Positions 25,501 through 33,065 of a DNA stretch of 64,000 nucleotides are shown here, one piece after another. The DNA is from Acuticoccus mangrovi (GTDB lineage Bacteria; Pseudomonadota; Alphaproteobacteria; Rhizobiales; Amorphaceae): contig NZ_JAEKJA010000009.1 of NCBI RefSeq assembly GCF_016411865.1, positions 1 to 64,000 of the forward strand, given 5' to 3'. The notes beneath the pieces are model-generated. The model made no database searches. It was given only the letters and a program-made list of their open reading frames with translations, and had not been told where the DNA came from. Within the stretch, counting starts at the first letter, position 1, and the number at the start of each line of letters is the position of its first letter. Position numbers and translations under genes: made by a program.

Positions 25501-26505
25501 ATGTCAATATGCCTCTGGTCCGGCTTAGACGAGGACCGCAAGACGGTCATCCTCGCGTCATCGACGCCTCACCTCGAGTATCTCCGGGCCTTTGTCGGCA
25601 CCAAGGAAGTGCCCGGCTCCGGCGACAACCCGCTCATTGTCGCATGGGGCGAGGCTTCGGTCGGCTGGTACAGACACGACGCGACCGCCTGGTGCATGGT
25701 CGCCGTCAACGGCGCGATCATCGCGTGCGGCGGCGAGGGGACCGGCTCGGCGCTCGCGCGGTCCATCATCGGTTACGGGACCCCGCTGCGTTACCCGGTG
25801 AAGGGCGCCCTCGGCGTCATCCCGCGTGGCAGCAACCCGACCTACGGGCACGTGTTCATTGTCGACCGCGTGGACACCACCGTCATGCGCGTCATCAACG
25901 GCAACGTTGATGACGAGGTGTGCGTCTCCACGGTGCGGATCGACCAGGTTCTTCCGAACGGCTTCGTCTGGCCGGCCGGCATCCCGCTCACCGCCGAGGC
26001 GCGCGCCGCGGCCGGGCCGGCGCCGAAAGCCGCTCTCGGCGACCGCGTCCTCCGCTACCAGGACGAGGGCGAGGACGTCGCCGAGCTCCAGCGCGCGCTG
26101 ACCCGCGTCGGGATCAGGCCGACGCTGACCGGCACCGGCTGGTTCGGCCCGTCCACGCGCGCGGCGGTCGAGGCGTTGCAGCGCACGCGCAACCTCACCG
26201 TGGACGGGATCGTCGGCCCGGTGACGTCGGGGGCGCTGGCGCAGGCCGTCGCCGCCGCCGCCACGAAGGCCGACGCCGAGCGGGCCGCCGCACCCGCCGC
26301 GGCCGGCGGCGTGGTCGGCGGCGCCACCGCGGTCGCCGCGGCCAGCGCTGCGCTCGGGCAGGTCAACGGCGTCGTTCGCGAGGTCGGGAGCCTCGCCGCC
26401 GGCACCGCCGGCCTTGGTCCTATCATCGGCGCCGCAGCACTTGTGGCGCTTCTCGCGCTCGTCGGCTTCCTCGTGTGGCGCGCCAGGCGCGGGAGCTTGG
26501 CGTGA
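25501..26505 (+). CDS. Endolysin: TIGR02594-type (CHAP/NlpC-like) domain, peptidoglycan-binding domain, C-terminal membrane segment
   Basis: The 334-residue protein has an N-terminal hydrolase domain at about 20-155 (YLRAFVGTKEVPGSGDNPLIVAWGEA...AWCMVAVNGAI...GHVFIVDRV), with the candidate catalytic Cys in AWCMVAVNG and His in GHVFIV. A PG_binding_1 repeat follows (QDEGEDVAELQRALTRVG...GWFGPSTRAAVEALQ) at about 180-245. The C-terminus has an alanine-rich linker and one membrane segment (near 307-327) ending in basic residues. It heads the lysis cassette and its stop overlaps the spanin start. Confidence 0.8.
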   Translation: MSICLWSGLDEDRKTVILASSTPHLEYLRAFVGTKEVPGSGDNPLIVAWGEASVGWYRHDATAWCMVAVNGAIIACGGEGTGSALARSIIGYGTPLRYPVKGALGVIPRGSNPTYGHVFIVDRVDTTVMRVINGNVDDEVCVSTVRIDQVLPNGFVWPAGIPLTAEARAAAGPAPKAALGDRVLRYQDEGEDVAELQRALTRVGIRPTLTGTGWFGPSTRAAVEALQRTRNLTVDGIVGPVTSGALAQAVAAAATKADAERAAAPAAAGGVVGGATAVAAASAALGQVNGVVREVGSLAAGTAGLGPIIGAAALVALLALVGFLVWRARRGSLA

Positions 26506-26756
26506 TCCTCGCTGTCATCGCCGCCGCCCTCGAGCACGCGCGCCTAATCCTCACGATCGCCGCCGTCGTTGTCGCGGTGGCGCTCATGGCCGCCGTCTAT
26601 CTGGAAGGCCGCAGCGCCGGGCATCGCGCAGCCGTGGAGGCGGTTGACGCGCAGAACGAGCGTGCCGCCCGTGCGGCCGCCGATGCCGATCGATCCGTCG
26701 ACGCCTGCTACGACTTGGGGAGGAAGTGGGATGTCGCGACCGGTCGTTGCCGCTAG
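26502..26756 (+). CDS. Inner-membrane spanin (Rz-like)
   Basis: The 84-residue protein starts at GTG 26502, overlapping the endolysin stop. It has an N-terminal membrane segment (about 12-32) and then a periplasmic helical part rich in Ala, Glu and Arg (EGRSAGHRAAVEAVDAQNERAARAAADADRSVDACYDLGRKWD), the usual i-spanin shape. Its last 26 bases overlap an out-of-frame lipoprotein gene, which is the classical Rz/Rz1 arrangement. It would fuse inner and outer membranes at lysis. Confidence 0.72.
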   Translation: MILAVIAAALEHARLILTIAAVVVAVALMAAVYLEGRSAGHRAAVEAVDAQNERAARAAADADRSVDACYDLGRKWDVATGRCR

Positions 26757-26955
26757 CGCGGCGCTCCTCGCGCTGGCGCTCGGCGGGTGCCAGTCGGTGC
26801 GCCCGGCGACCATCGCCGGCGAGTGTGCCGTGATCCGGCCGGTGCCGTATGCCGTCCGCGCCGACACCCGCGTGGGACAGCGGTGGGTGGACTCCACCAT
26901 CGAGGCCGGCGTCGCCGTGTGCGGGCATCCTCGGCCGCCGGCGGTGCCGTCGTGA
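26731..26955 (+). CDS. Outer-membrane lipoprotein spanin (Rz1-like)
   Basis: The 74-residue protein has a lipoprotein signal peptide ending in LALGGC with the lipidation Cys at 20. GGGGAGGAAGTGGG precedes the ATG at 26731, which is inside the end of the Rz-like gene. The mature part (VRPATIAGECAVIRPVPYAV...VGQRWVDSTIEAGVAVCG) is of a kind common in alphaproteobacterial phage lysis cassettes. It is probably the partner of the preceding gene. Confidence 0.7.
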   Translation: MSRPVVAASAALLALALGGCQSVRPATIAGECAVIRPVPYAVRADTRVGQRWVDSTIEAGVAVCGHPRPPAVPS

Positions 26956-27389
26956 CGCGGTTTCTCGTCGGCGTCACGGCGCACGGGCGGCTCAACGAAT
27001 GGGTCGCCTCGCTCGTCCTTCTCGGCATTGCCGTCGTCCTCATGCTTCCCGGTAACACCTTCGCCATCTCGCCGGGGTTCGTTGCCTTCGCTCGATGGAT
27101 CGGCGGCGAGGCGGCTCTCGGCGTTCCGGTCGCTGTGATCGGTACCGCCCGCGTCGCTGCGCTCCTCGTCAACGGACGCATCCCGTACTCGCACCGGTTC
27201 CGCGCGGCCGGCGCCGTTCTCGGCGCGGCCGTCTTCATGAGCCTCGCGATCCTCTTCGCAGCACCGATCGCGACCGGGGCGACCGCCGCCGCGAGCACCG
27301 CGGTCACGACCTATCTCGTGCTCGCGTTCGGCGACCTCATCGCAGCATGGAGGTCCGGAGCCGATGTTCGACTCGCTCGCCGGCATTGA
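26952..27389 (+). CDS. Four-helix membrane protein, candidate holin
   Basis: The 145-residue protein starts at GTG 26952, overlapping the lipoprotein stop. It has four hydrophobic segments (about 17-35, 42-62, 82-104 and 108-130) and a basic C-terminus. Position in the lysis cassette makes a holin or holin-modulating role likely. No specific holin family is recognised. Confidence 0.5.
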   Translation: MTRFLVGVTAHGRLNEWVASLVLLGIAVVLMLPGNTFAISPGFVAFARWIGGEAALGVPVAVIGTARVAALLVNGRIPYSHRFRAAGAVLGAAVFMSLAILFAAPIATGATAAASTAVTTYLVLAFGDLIAAWRSGADVRLARRH

Positions 27390-27657
27390 CGTGGGGGCGC
27401 TCCTCGCGCTCGGCGGCGCCATCGGGACCGTCGTCGTCGGGGTCGGCGCCGCGGTGCTCGGCCACCGCAAGGCGCCGGCGGGCGACGCGACCGCGACGGC
27501 ATGCGGCGTCGAGGCGGCCGTCGCCGACGTCCGCGACGACGTGCGCGAGATGCGCGACGACGTCCGCGGCGTCCTCGCCGACCTCCGCGAAGTGCGCGGG
27601 TCGGTTCAGCGCCTCGAGGTGATCGCCGGCCGGCTTGACGTGCGAGGGAGGGGCTGA
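27364..27657 (+). CDS. Small membrane protein with coiled coil, lysis module
   Basis: The 97-residue protein has one N-terminal membrane segment (about 12-33). A charged heptad-like coiled coil follows from 50 to 92 (VADVRDDVREMRDDVRGVLADLREVRG). It overlaps the preceding membrane protein by 26 bases and the next gene by one. It may be a second holin-like or antiholin protein. This is inferred from position only. Confidence 0.55.
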   Translation: MFDSLAGIDVGALLALGGAIGTVVVGVGAAVLGHRKAPAGDATATACGVEAAVADVRDDVREMRDDVRGVLADLREVRGSVQRLEVIAGRLDVRGRG

Positions 27658-28286
27658 TGCCGACGTGCCCGCAGCCGCCGCACCCGCCGGCCGCCCCCGC
27701 AGCGACCATGCCGGCGGCGGTCGGCCTCGCCGGTCCCGGCGGGGTCGGCAAGTCGACCACGGCTCGAGCGCTCGCCGCCAGCATGCCGTTCGTCGTCGTG
27801 CCGATCTCCACCCCGATCAAGGCGATGATGCAGGCGCTCTACGAGGCGTTCGGCGTGGACGGCGAAACGATCCGACGCAAGCTGGACGGCGACCTCAAGC
27901 GCGTCCCGTGCGCGGTCCTCGGTGGCCGGACGCCGACCTACGCCATGCAGACGCTCGGCACCGAGTGGGGCCGCAACCTCATCGCCACCGACCTGTGGGT
28001 GCGCTGGTGGCGCCGCGAGGCTGCCGATTGCGTCGCCGCCGGCCTCGTCCCGGTCAACGACTCCGTCCGCTTCGCCGAGGAGGCCGACGCGGTGCACGAG
28101 CTTGGTGGCGTCGTCGTCGGCCTCGCCGGCCGCGGCGACCTCGCCGCCGATCATGCGTCGGAGCACGGCGTGCCGGCAGACGCGACGGTGACGGTCGCCG
28201 GCGCTCCGGCCGACGTCGCCGCCGCGGTCCTCGCCGTCGCACTCACCACCATCGGCGGAAGCGCCGGCAACCTCGGGGAGGATTGA
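27657..28286 (+). CDS. Phage deoxynucleoside monophosphate kinase
   Basis: The 209-residue protein would phosphorylate dNMPs to feed phage DNA synthesis. The P-loop is GPGGVGKSTT (near 27-36). RVPCAVLGGRTPTYAMQTLGTEWGRNLI (near 81-109) is the hallmark of phage dNMP kinases (T4 gp1-type), where QTLGTEWGR contacts substrate. It is unusual for such an enzyme to sit between lysis and spike genes, although accessory genes often collect here. The start may be the ATG at 27705 (MPAAVGLAG), because the first 16 residues are proline-rich. Confidence 0.78.
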   Translation: MPTCPQPPHPPAAPAATMPAAVGLAGPGGVGKSTTARALAASMPFVVVPISTPIKAMMQALYEAFGVDGETIRRKLDGDLKRVPCAVLGGRTPTYAMQTLGTEWGRNLIATDLWVRWWRREAADCVAAGLVPVNDSVRFAEEADAVHELGGVVVGLAGRGDLAADHASEHGVPADATVTVAGAPADVAAAVLAVALTTIGGSAGNLGED

Positions 28287-28289
28287 TCC

Positions 28290-28562
28290 ATGGTCGCGAT
28301 CCCGGACCGGAACGCGCGGCTCGAGCGCAGCCTTCAGTCGCCGGCGAGTGGCGTCGTCGTCATCGCCCCGAGCGACACCGCCGACCTCGGCGAGGTCGCT
28401 CGTGCGCTCTACGTCGGCAACGCCGGCGACGTGAAGCTCACGGCGCTTGACGGTAGCACCGCGACCTTTGTTGCACTCGCAGCCGGCAGCGTACTCCCTG
28501 TGACCGTAACGCGTGTGTGGTCGACCGGGACGACGGCGGCCAACCTCGTCGGCCTTATCTGA
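28290..28562 (+). CDS. Spike base protein, RCAP_Rcc01079 family
   Basis: The 90-residue protein matches the GTA head-spike base family: VVVIAPSDTADLGEVARALYVGNAGDVKLTALDGSTATFVALAAGSVLPVTVTRVWSTGTTAANLVGL is the full domain. In the Rhodobacter GTA it anchors capsid spikes. GGGGAGGATTGATCC precedes the ATG, a strong ribosome site. Confidence 0.85.
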   Translation: MVAIPDRNARLERSLQSPASGVVVIAPSDTADLGEVARALYVGNAGDVKLTALDGSTATFVALAAGSVLPVTVTRVWSTGTTAANLVGLI

Positions 28563-28569
28563 GGCTCGC

Positions 28570-28944
28570 TTGCGCGACGACTTCGATTTCCTCAAGAACC
28601 TGTGCGCGCGGGCCGCCGGCGTCCGAGTCGCGGATCTTGAGTGCCCGACGCGCGGCCACGCGCACGTAGCCTTCGCGCGGCAGCTCCTGTGCTACCTCGC
28701 GAACACGATGCTCAACCTCAACTATGCAACCGTCGGCGCCCTCGTCGGCCGGGACCGTGCCACAATCCGGCATGCCTGCGCGACCATCGAAGACCGTCGA
28801 GACGATGGCGCGTTCGACATGTTCGTTACCTCGGTCGAGGACGCTGTCCGCTCGGCCGAGGCTGCCGCGTCTCTGCGTCCATGCGAGATGGTCCCGCCAA
28901 CGCGGTCGCGGCGTGGGCGGCCGTCTACGGAGGCGCGCGCCTGA
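28570..28944 (+). CDS. DnaA domain IV-like helix-turn-helix protein
   Basis: The 124-residue product contains ARQLLCYLANTMLNLNYATVGALVGRDRATIRHACATIED, the layout of the DnaA C-terminal DNA-binding domain (ARQ..MYL...S...IG..FGGRDHTTV.HA). The AAA+ part is absent. Such stand-alone domains occur in alphaproteobacterial prophages, perhaps modulating replication or transcription. I prefer the TTG at 28570 because GAGG precedes it; a GTG at 28513 would overlap the spike base gene. Confidence 0.7.
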   Translation: MRDDFDFLKNLCARAAGVRVADLECPTRGHAHVAFARQLLCYLANTMLNLNYATVGALVGRDRATIRHACATIEDRRDDGAFDMFVTSVEDAVRSAEAAASLRPCEMVPPTRSRRGRPSTEARA

Positions 28945-28964
28945 GGGTCTCTGTGGCGCCCGGC

Positions 28965-28991
28965 TGAAACAGTTTACATCAGGACTGTTTC
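28965..28991. repeat. Hairpin and left arm of an 11-bp inverted repeat bounding island 3
   Basis: GAAACAGT (28966-28973) and ACTGTTTC (28984-28991) form an 8-bp hairpin just after the DnaA-like gene. TGAAACAGTTT (28965-28975) recurs in exact inverted orientation at 30528-30538. The base composition drops sharply immediately to the right. Confidence 0.55.
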
Positions 28992-29053
28992 GCCCGATGG
29001 TATGAAACCCTCGTCGTCCCTGTAAGCGATATAAAATTGCGGGATTTTAGTCT

Positions 29054-29740
29054 CTGTCTACGTACAGATTTAGCAACGCTGAGAGATATGCGGTATTCAC
29101 CGTACACCGCGAACGCTGCTGGATTTGCCGCGCGCCGGTGTCGCTCAGTGATGTTCAGATTGATCATATCATACCGGAGCATCTGAATGGCTCTAATGAG
29201 CTTTCTTCGATACTCGTGTCGCTTGGTCGACCTGAGGGCTTTGAAATTAATTCATTCGAGAACTGGATGCCGGCACACCCAATATGCAACAGAGGCAAGG
29301 CCGGGCATGTTTTTTCTCCATCTCCTCTAATCCAGATGGAGCTTGAGCGCGCATCCTTGTTGGCAGGCCGCGCGAAAGATCTTGCCCAACGCTATGCCAC
29401 CGAACGACAGATTGATAGCGCTATCCAGCGAATATTGATTGCTCACGAAGCCGGTTCTCTTACCAACGATCAGCAAAAAAAGCTGGCTGACGTCGTCCTA
29501 CACTTCCATGAAGAAAACCGCCCGGCGGAGATGAAGGGGAGGTCGCTAATGATCGCGCCGTGGCTGACGGTTTTGGGCGAAGACGCCCATTACTACTATC
29601 TGCAAGGGCCCGGAGGAATGCGAGGAATTCGCCCGAAAGGCGACAAGATTGATATGAGCTGGGACTGCCCCCGATGCGGAGTTACTGGCTGGAATGGTGT
29701 AAAGTGCATTACATGCGGAATGATGGACGACGGCGATTAA
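29054..29740 (+). CDS. HNH endonuclease with C-terminal zinc ribbon
   Basis: The open frame after the stop at 29048 reads RYAVFTVHRERCWICRAPVSLSDVQIDHIIPEHL, then ENWMPAHPICNRGK, a clear HNH nuclease core with the zinc pair CWIC and catalytic DH. The middle is helical (about 95-165). The end WDCPRCGVTGWNGVKCITCGMM is a zinc ribbon. The only standard start, GTG 29138, would remove the conserved CWIC pair. The likely start is therefore a non-standard codon such as CTG 29054, or the true 5' end has been lost. Base composition is much lower in GC than the phage genes. The gene is convergent with an unknown membrane protein gene six bases away. A role as defence nuclease is inferred, not shown. 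Confidence 0.72.
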   Translation: MSTYRFSNAERYAVFTVHRERCWICRAPVSLSDVQIDHIIPEHLNGSNELSSILVSLGRPEGFEINSFENWMPAHPICNRGKAGHVFSPSPLIQMELERASLLAGRAKDLAQRYATERQIDSAIQRILIAHEAGSLTNDQQKKLADVVLHFHEENRPAEMKGRSLMIAPWLTVLGEDAHYYYLQGPGGMRGIRPKGDKIDMSWDCPRCGVTGWNGVKCITCGMMDDGD

Positions 29741-29745
29741 GATTC

Positions 29746-30453
29746 TTAGTCAGAATTGGTCATTTTGTTCGCCCCGCAGGGACCGGTTTCATGCGACACG
29801 TTGGAAATAAATAGCGCTGACAATGCAAGGGCCGTGGCTATGGAAATGATGAACGGGAGAATAATCCGAGTTCCTTCTTCCCATGAGGAGACCTCTGCCG
29901 CACTATTTGCAGCAAGATACGCTTGCCTTACACGCGTATAATCAATGAGCAATTCGGATAATTCGTCTCTTAAGTTCAAAACGTACCTGTCCTCTATCCC
30001 TTGGGGGAACGAGGCCAGCATCGTGATCAATTCGAGCTTCGGCAGATTGTCAATCGACACAAGTTCTATCTCGGGTTTTACATTGGATTGATACCATTCA
30101 CAGGCGCGCTGATGATCCACGACATCGCGGTCAAAGCTAGCTGGACTCATCGCAGACCTGACGAGAGTCATGCAGAAGCCTCTTTCAACACTTGATACTC
30201 GAAAATCTAGAATATTACTTATCGAATTTTGGGTCTTCAGTCTCTCGTAAACGAGAGCATTGGACGCTATGATCCGAGATGCTTCGAAGGACAAAACAAG
30301 AAGGCTTACACTGCCTAGCACAATCACCAAAACATCGAAGGGCAGACGGTTAAATAAATTAAGAGGGGCCAAACAGGCAGACAGAACGCCGATAGAATTT
30401 ATAATGGTAAATCCAAGGAGAGCTATTACGATAAATTGCATATGGGGCACCAC
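29746..30453 (-). CDS. Membrane protein of unknown function (three predicted membrane segments)
   Basis: The 235-residue protein has two N-terminal hydrophobic segments (about 5-27 and 37-58) and a third near 205-225. A cytoplasmic or periplasmic helical region lies between them (SVERGFCMTLVRSAMSPASFDRDVVDHQRACEWYQSN...). It is low in GC like the adjacent HNH gene and lies convergent to it. No family is recognised. It could be a membrane effector or immunity partner in an undescribed two-gene system, or just an unrelated moron. Confidence 0.6.
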   Translation of the reverse strand: MVPHMQFIVIALLGFTIINSIGVLSACLAPLNLFNRLPFDVLVIVLGSVSLLVLSFEASRIIASNALVYERLKTQNSISNILDFRVSSVERGFCMTLVRSAMSPASFDRDVVDHQRACEWYQSNVKPEIELVSIDNLPKLELITMLASFPQGIEDRYVLNLRDELSELLIDYTRVRQAYLAANSAAEVSSWEEGTRIILPFIISIATALALSALFISNVSHETGPCGANKMTNSD

Positions 30454-30527
30454 ATCAATTTTAGCTAGCGGGCGTTAGTACTGGACGAATGAACTGACTC
30501 CGAATACTGCTGAGACGGAATTGTAGC

Positions 30528-30538
30528 AAACTGTTTCA
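30528..30538. repeat. Right arm of the 11-bp inverted repeat bounding island 3
   Basis: AAACTGTTTCA is the exact reverse complement of TGAAACAGTTT at 28965-28975. It overlaps the integrase stop codon. It may be an integrase arm-type site or a trace of the event that brought in the low-GC island. Confidence 0.45.
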
Positions 30539-31775
30539 ACTCGCATCCGGAGGGAGGTTGTCGAGTAAGCCATCGATCGCCGTAGCGACCGCGAGCTTCG
30601 GGTCGGTGTAAGTCGCCCGATCATAATGCCGCCCCGACACGCCGGCGGTAAGCCCGTGATTGTGCCACATGTCGACGGCGCCGATGGCGCGAAGATCCGG
30701 GTGGCGGTCGTTGAGGTGCGTCTTCATCGTCCGGCGCAGGTCGCGCGGCTGCCAGGGCTCCATCTCGGTTGTCTCGCACCAGCGTCGCACGGCGCGGGGG
30801 AGTGCGTTGCCGGTGATGTGCGCGTCGTCCCGGCCGGGCGACGGGAACAGGAACGGCGAGTTGCCCGTCATCCGCTTCGACCAGGTGAAGATCTCGAGCG
30901 CGTGGCTCGTGACGGGGAGCTCCTGCGCCCGGCCGTTCTTCGTCTTCGCCCAAGCGATCCAGGTGCGGCCGTCGCGCTCGAACAGTTGGTCGCCCCGCGC
31001 GAAGGCGACCTCCTCGACGCGGATGCCGCCCATGGCGATGATGCCGAGGATGGCGGCGGTGATCGTCGGCGCGATGTCGGCGCCGCCGAACCCGTGCCAG
31101 ACCTTGCCGAGCTCCTCAAACGCGAGGAACCGCTCGCGCACGCCACTCGTGCGCGGTCCGCCGACCGACGTGACGGGGTTTGCCCTGATCCCGAACCGAA
31201 CCGCGGCGACGGGCCGGGTCGGATCGTAGTCGGCCGCCATCGCGTGCGCGAACGCCGCGTGCAGGTGGGCGCGCGGGTGACGCGGCTTCACGCCGCGATC
31301 GTTCAGCCGCCGCAGCCAGTCGGTGACGTCATCCGGCGTGGCGTTGGCGGCGGGGGTGTCGCCGCCGATCACCGCGACGGCCGAAGCGGGACCGCCGACC
31401 AGGAAGTGCCGGTAGACCTCGTGGTCACGCTGCCCGGCCGCCACCATCGCATCGAGCTTCATCTCGCACAGCTCGAGGAGCGTGCCGGCCCGGGCCTTGG
31501 GGGGCCGGCTCCGCCTCGTCGGGGGCCGCCGTGGCGCGCTCGATTGCGGCCCCCGAACCGACGAGGGCGCGAGCCTCCTTGAGCGGCAGCGCTGGATACG
31601 TGCCGACCGCGATCCGCTTGCGCTTGCCGCCGTCAATCCGGACGGACTGCGAGAAGGCGAGGCCGCGGGGGCCGGTGCGCACGCGCAGCCCCTCGCAGCC
31701 GGCGTCGAAAAATTCCTTCCGCGCCGTTTCCTTCTCAAGGCTCTTCACAAAGCGGTCGGTGAACGTGACAGGCAT
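30536..31775 (-). pseudogene. Tyrosine recombinase (prophage integrase), frameshifted
   Basis: The N-terminal part ([16 protein letters not shown]...[49 protein letters not shown]) is the DUF4102-type arm-binding domain of P4-like integrases. It reads from ATG 31775 to about 31500. The catalytic part continues in another frame: GGIRVEEVAFARGDQL with the first Arg, TKNGRAQELPVT, PWQPRDLRRTMKTHL (R..R), MWHNHGLTAGVSGRHYDRATY with H and candidate nucleophile Tyr. The two frames join at a G6 run (31499-31504, plus strand); five Gs would restore one frame. This is a real mutation, slippage-based switching, or a sequencing error. Confidence 0.8.
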
Positions 31776-31868
31776 CGCAAAGCGCTCGGTGGTGGCCCCC
31801 AATGCCGTCCGCCGAGTCTGCCGTCAATGGCCCCCAATCTGGAAAGCCGCATCTACCCTGGGCGAATT

Positions 31869-31945
<77 letters not shown>

Positions 31946-32052
31946 CCGGGGAGGTGAGTATCGGGTTCGGCGCGCCGACGCAAGCGCTCTCTTGGTAAGC
32001 TGTGATTAAGCATAAGCAGTCATTCTTCCTTTGCCATGTTGGGGAGGGAAGC

Positions 32053-32643
32053 ATGTCGAAGCGCCTCGTCCTTTGGGTTGCGATCGCCGGGCTGATGATC
32101 GTCGGCGGCATCGGGCTGAGAGCCGGTGCATTGCCTGTCGCTCAGCTCGATCTCTTCCTGACGGGTGGGGGAGAGGGCGACGGCTCCACCGACATCGACC
32201 TGCGGCGCCCGGAGGTCCTGCGGGCTCTCGAGCTCGCCCTCGCCACGTTGGGGAGCGATCGGGCGGCGGCTCTCGTCAGACCGCGGCCGGGGGCGGCCGT
32301 CGCCGGGGAGGGGCTCGCGGCGCGCGTCGCCGATGCCGTCGCCGTGTGGGCCGACAGCTGCCGGGTGCGGCTGCGGCTGGCGTCGGCCGACGTCGCCGCC
32401 GCCCATCGCGTGCTCACCGCGATCGGCGGCACGCTCACGGGACCGCGGGTGCGGCTCGCGTTCAAGAGCGAGGCGAGCGGCGGTGCGGGCGTGCTCGTGG
32501 CGGACCTCGTGGCGCTCTTCGGCGGAATGCTGCTCTTCGGTCTCGTCGCGGTGGGAGTCGGCCGGCGCCGACCGGGTCAGCGATGCATCCAGGAGATGAG
32601 GGCACCCACCGGGATGACCCAGATGAGGCCGGTCACGACGTAG
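32053..32643 (+). CDS. Membrane protein of unknown function
   Basis: The 196-residue protein has hydrophobic segments near residues 6-24 and 152-172 with an alanine/arginine-rich soluble part between them. GGGGAGGGAAGC precedes the ATG at 32053, a strong ribosome site. Its last 67 bases overlap the convergent DUF2842 gene. No family is recognised. Codon use and GC match the chromosome, and it is the first gene outside the prophage. Confidence 0.6.
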   Translation: MSKRLVLWVAIAGLMIVGGIGLRAGALPVAQLDLFLTGGGEGDGSTDIDLRRPEVLRALELALATLGSDRAAALVRPRPGAAVAGEGLAARVADAVAVWADSCRVRLRLASADVAAAHRVLTAIGGTLTGPRVRLAFKSEASGGAGVLVADLVALFGGMLLFGLVAVGVGRRRPGQRCIQEMRAPTGMTQMRPVTT

Positions 32644-32774
32644 TAGAGAAGCTGCACGACACCGCTCGTTCCGGGCAGCAGCTTCACCGCCAGCACCATC
32701 ACCATGAGACAGTAGACGATCAGGAACACCACCGTCGCGAGGGTTCCGATCAGCTTCTTGACGCGGACGTGCAT
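32577..32774 (-). CDS. DUF2842 family small membrane protein
   Basis: The 65-residue protein has two membrane segments and the DUF2842 pattern RVKKLIGTLATVVFLIVYCLMVM...LLYYVVTGLIWVIPVGALISWM. The family is found in alphaproteobacteria and has no assigned function. It is transcribed against the preceding gene with overlapping 3' ends, so only one of the two may be translated to its full annotated end. Confidence 0.82.
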   Translation of the reverse strand: MHVRVKKLIGTLATVVFLIVYCLMVMVLAVKLLPGTSGVVQLLYYVVTGLIWVIPVGALISWMHR

Positions 32775-33065
32775 TCACTCTCCTCGGCTTTCGGGCGGAT
32801 CCGTCCCGCGGCGGCCGCGCTTCGGTCCCGGCCGCTCGGCCGATGGAGTGGACCTCGACACGCCGCCTTGTCCAGCGCCCGCGCATGAATGGGCGCCCGA
32901 GACGACCCGCGCAACGCCCTCTCGGTTGCGATCGCCCCATCGTCGATCTAAGACGGCTCGCCGGAAGGCCCTCAACATTGCGGCCGGATTGCGGCTCCGT
33001 TTGTGGCCGCTGACGCCGTTTGTCGACGTGTCCGCGGCCAGATCGAAGAGGATCAAGTATTCCCC

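Larger units (their letters stand above)
1..31868 (+). mobile_element. Partial prophage, siphovirus type, integrated at tRNA-Pro(GGG)
   Basis: A continuous set of phage genes runs from a large terminase at the left edge through head, tail, lysis and integrase genes. It stops at the 3' end of a tRNA-Pro gene. All structural genes are on the plus strand; the integrase is on the minus strand beside the tRNA, the usual layout when a phage recombines into a tRNA 3' end. The left attachment site, replication and repressor genes must lie left of position 1. The tail-tip genes resemble those of gene transfer agents, while the head genes are lambda/Mu-like. The integrase and megatron genes are disrupted, so mobility and virion production are doubtful. 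Confidence 0.93.
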
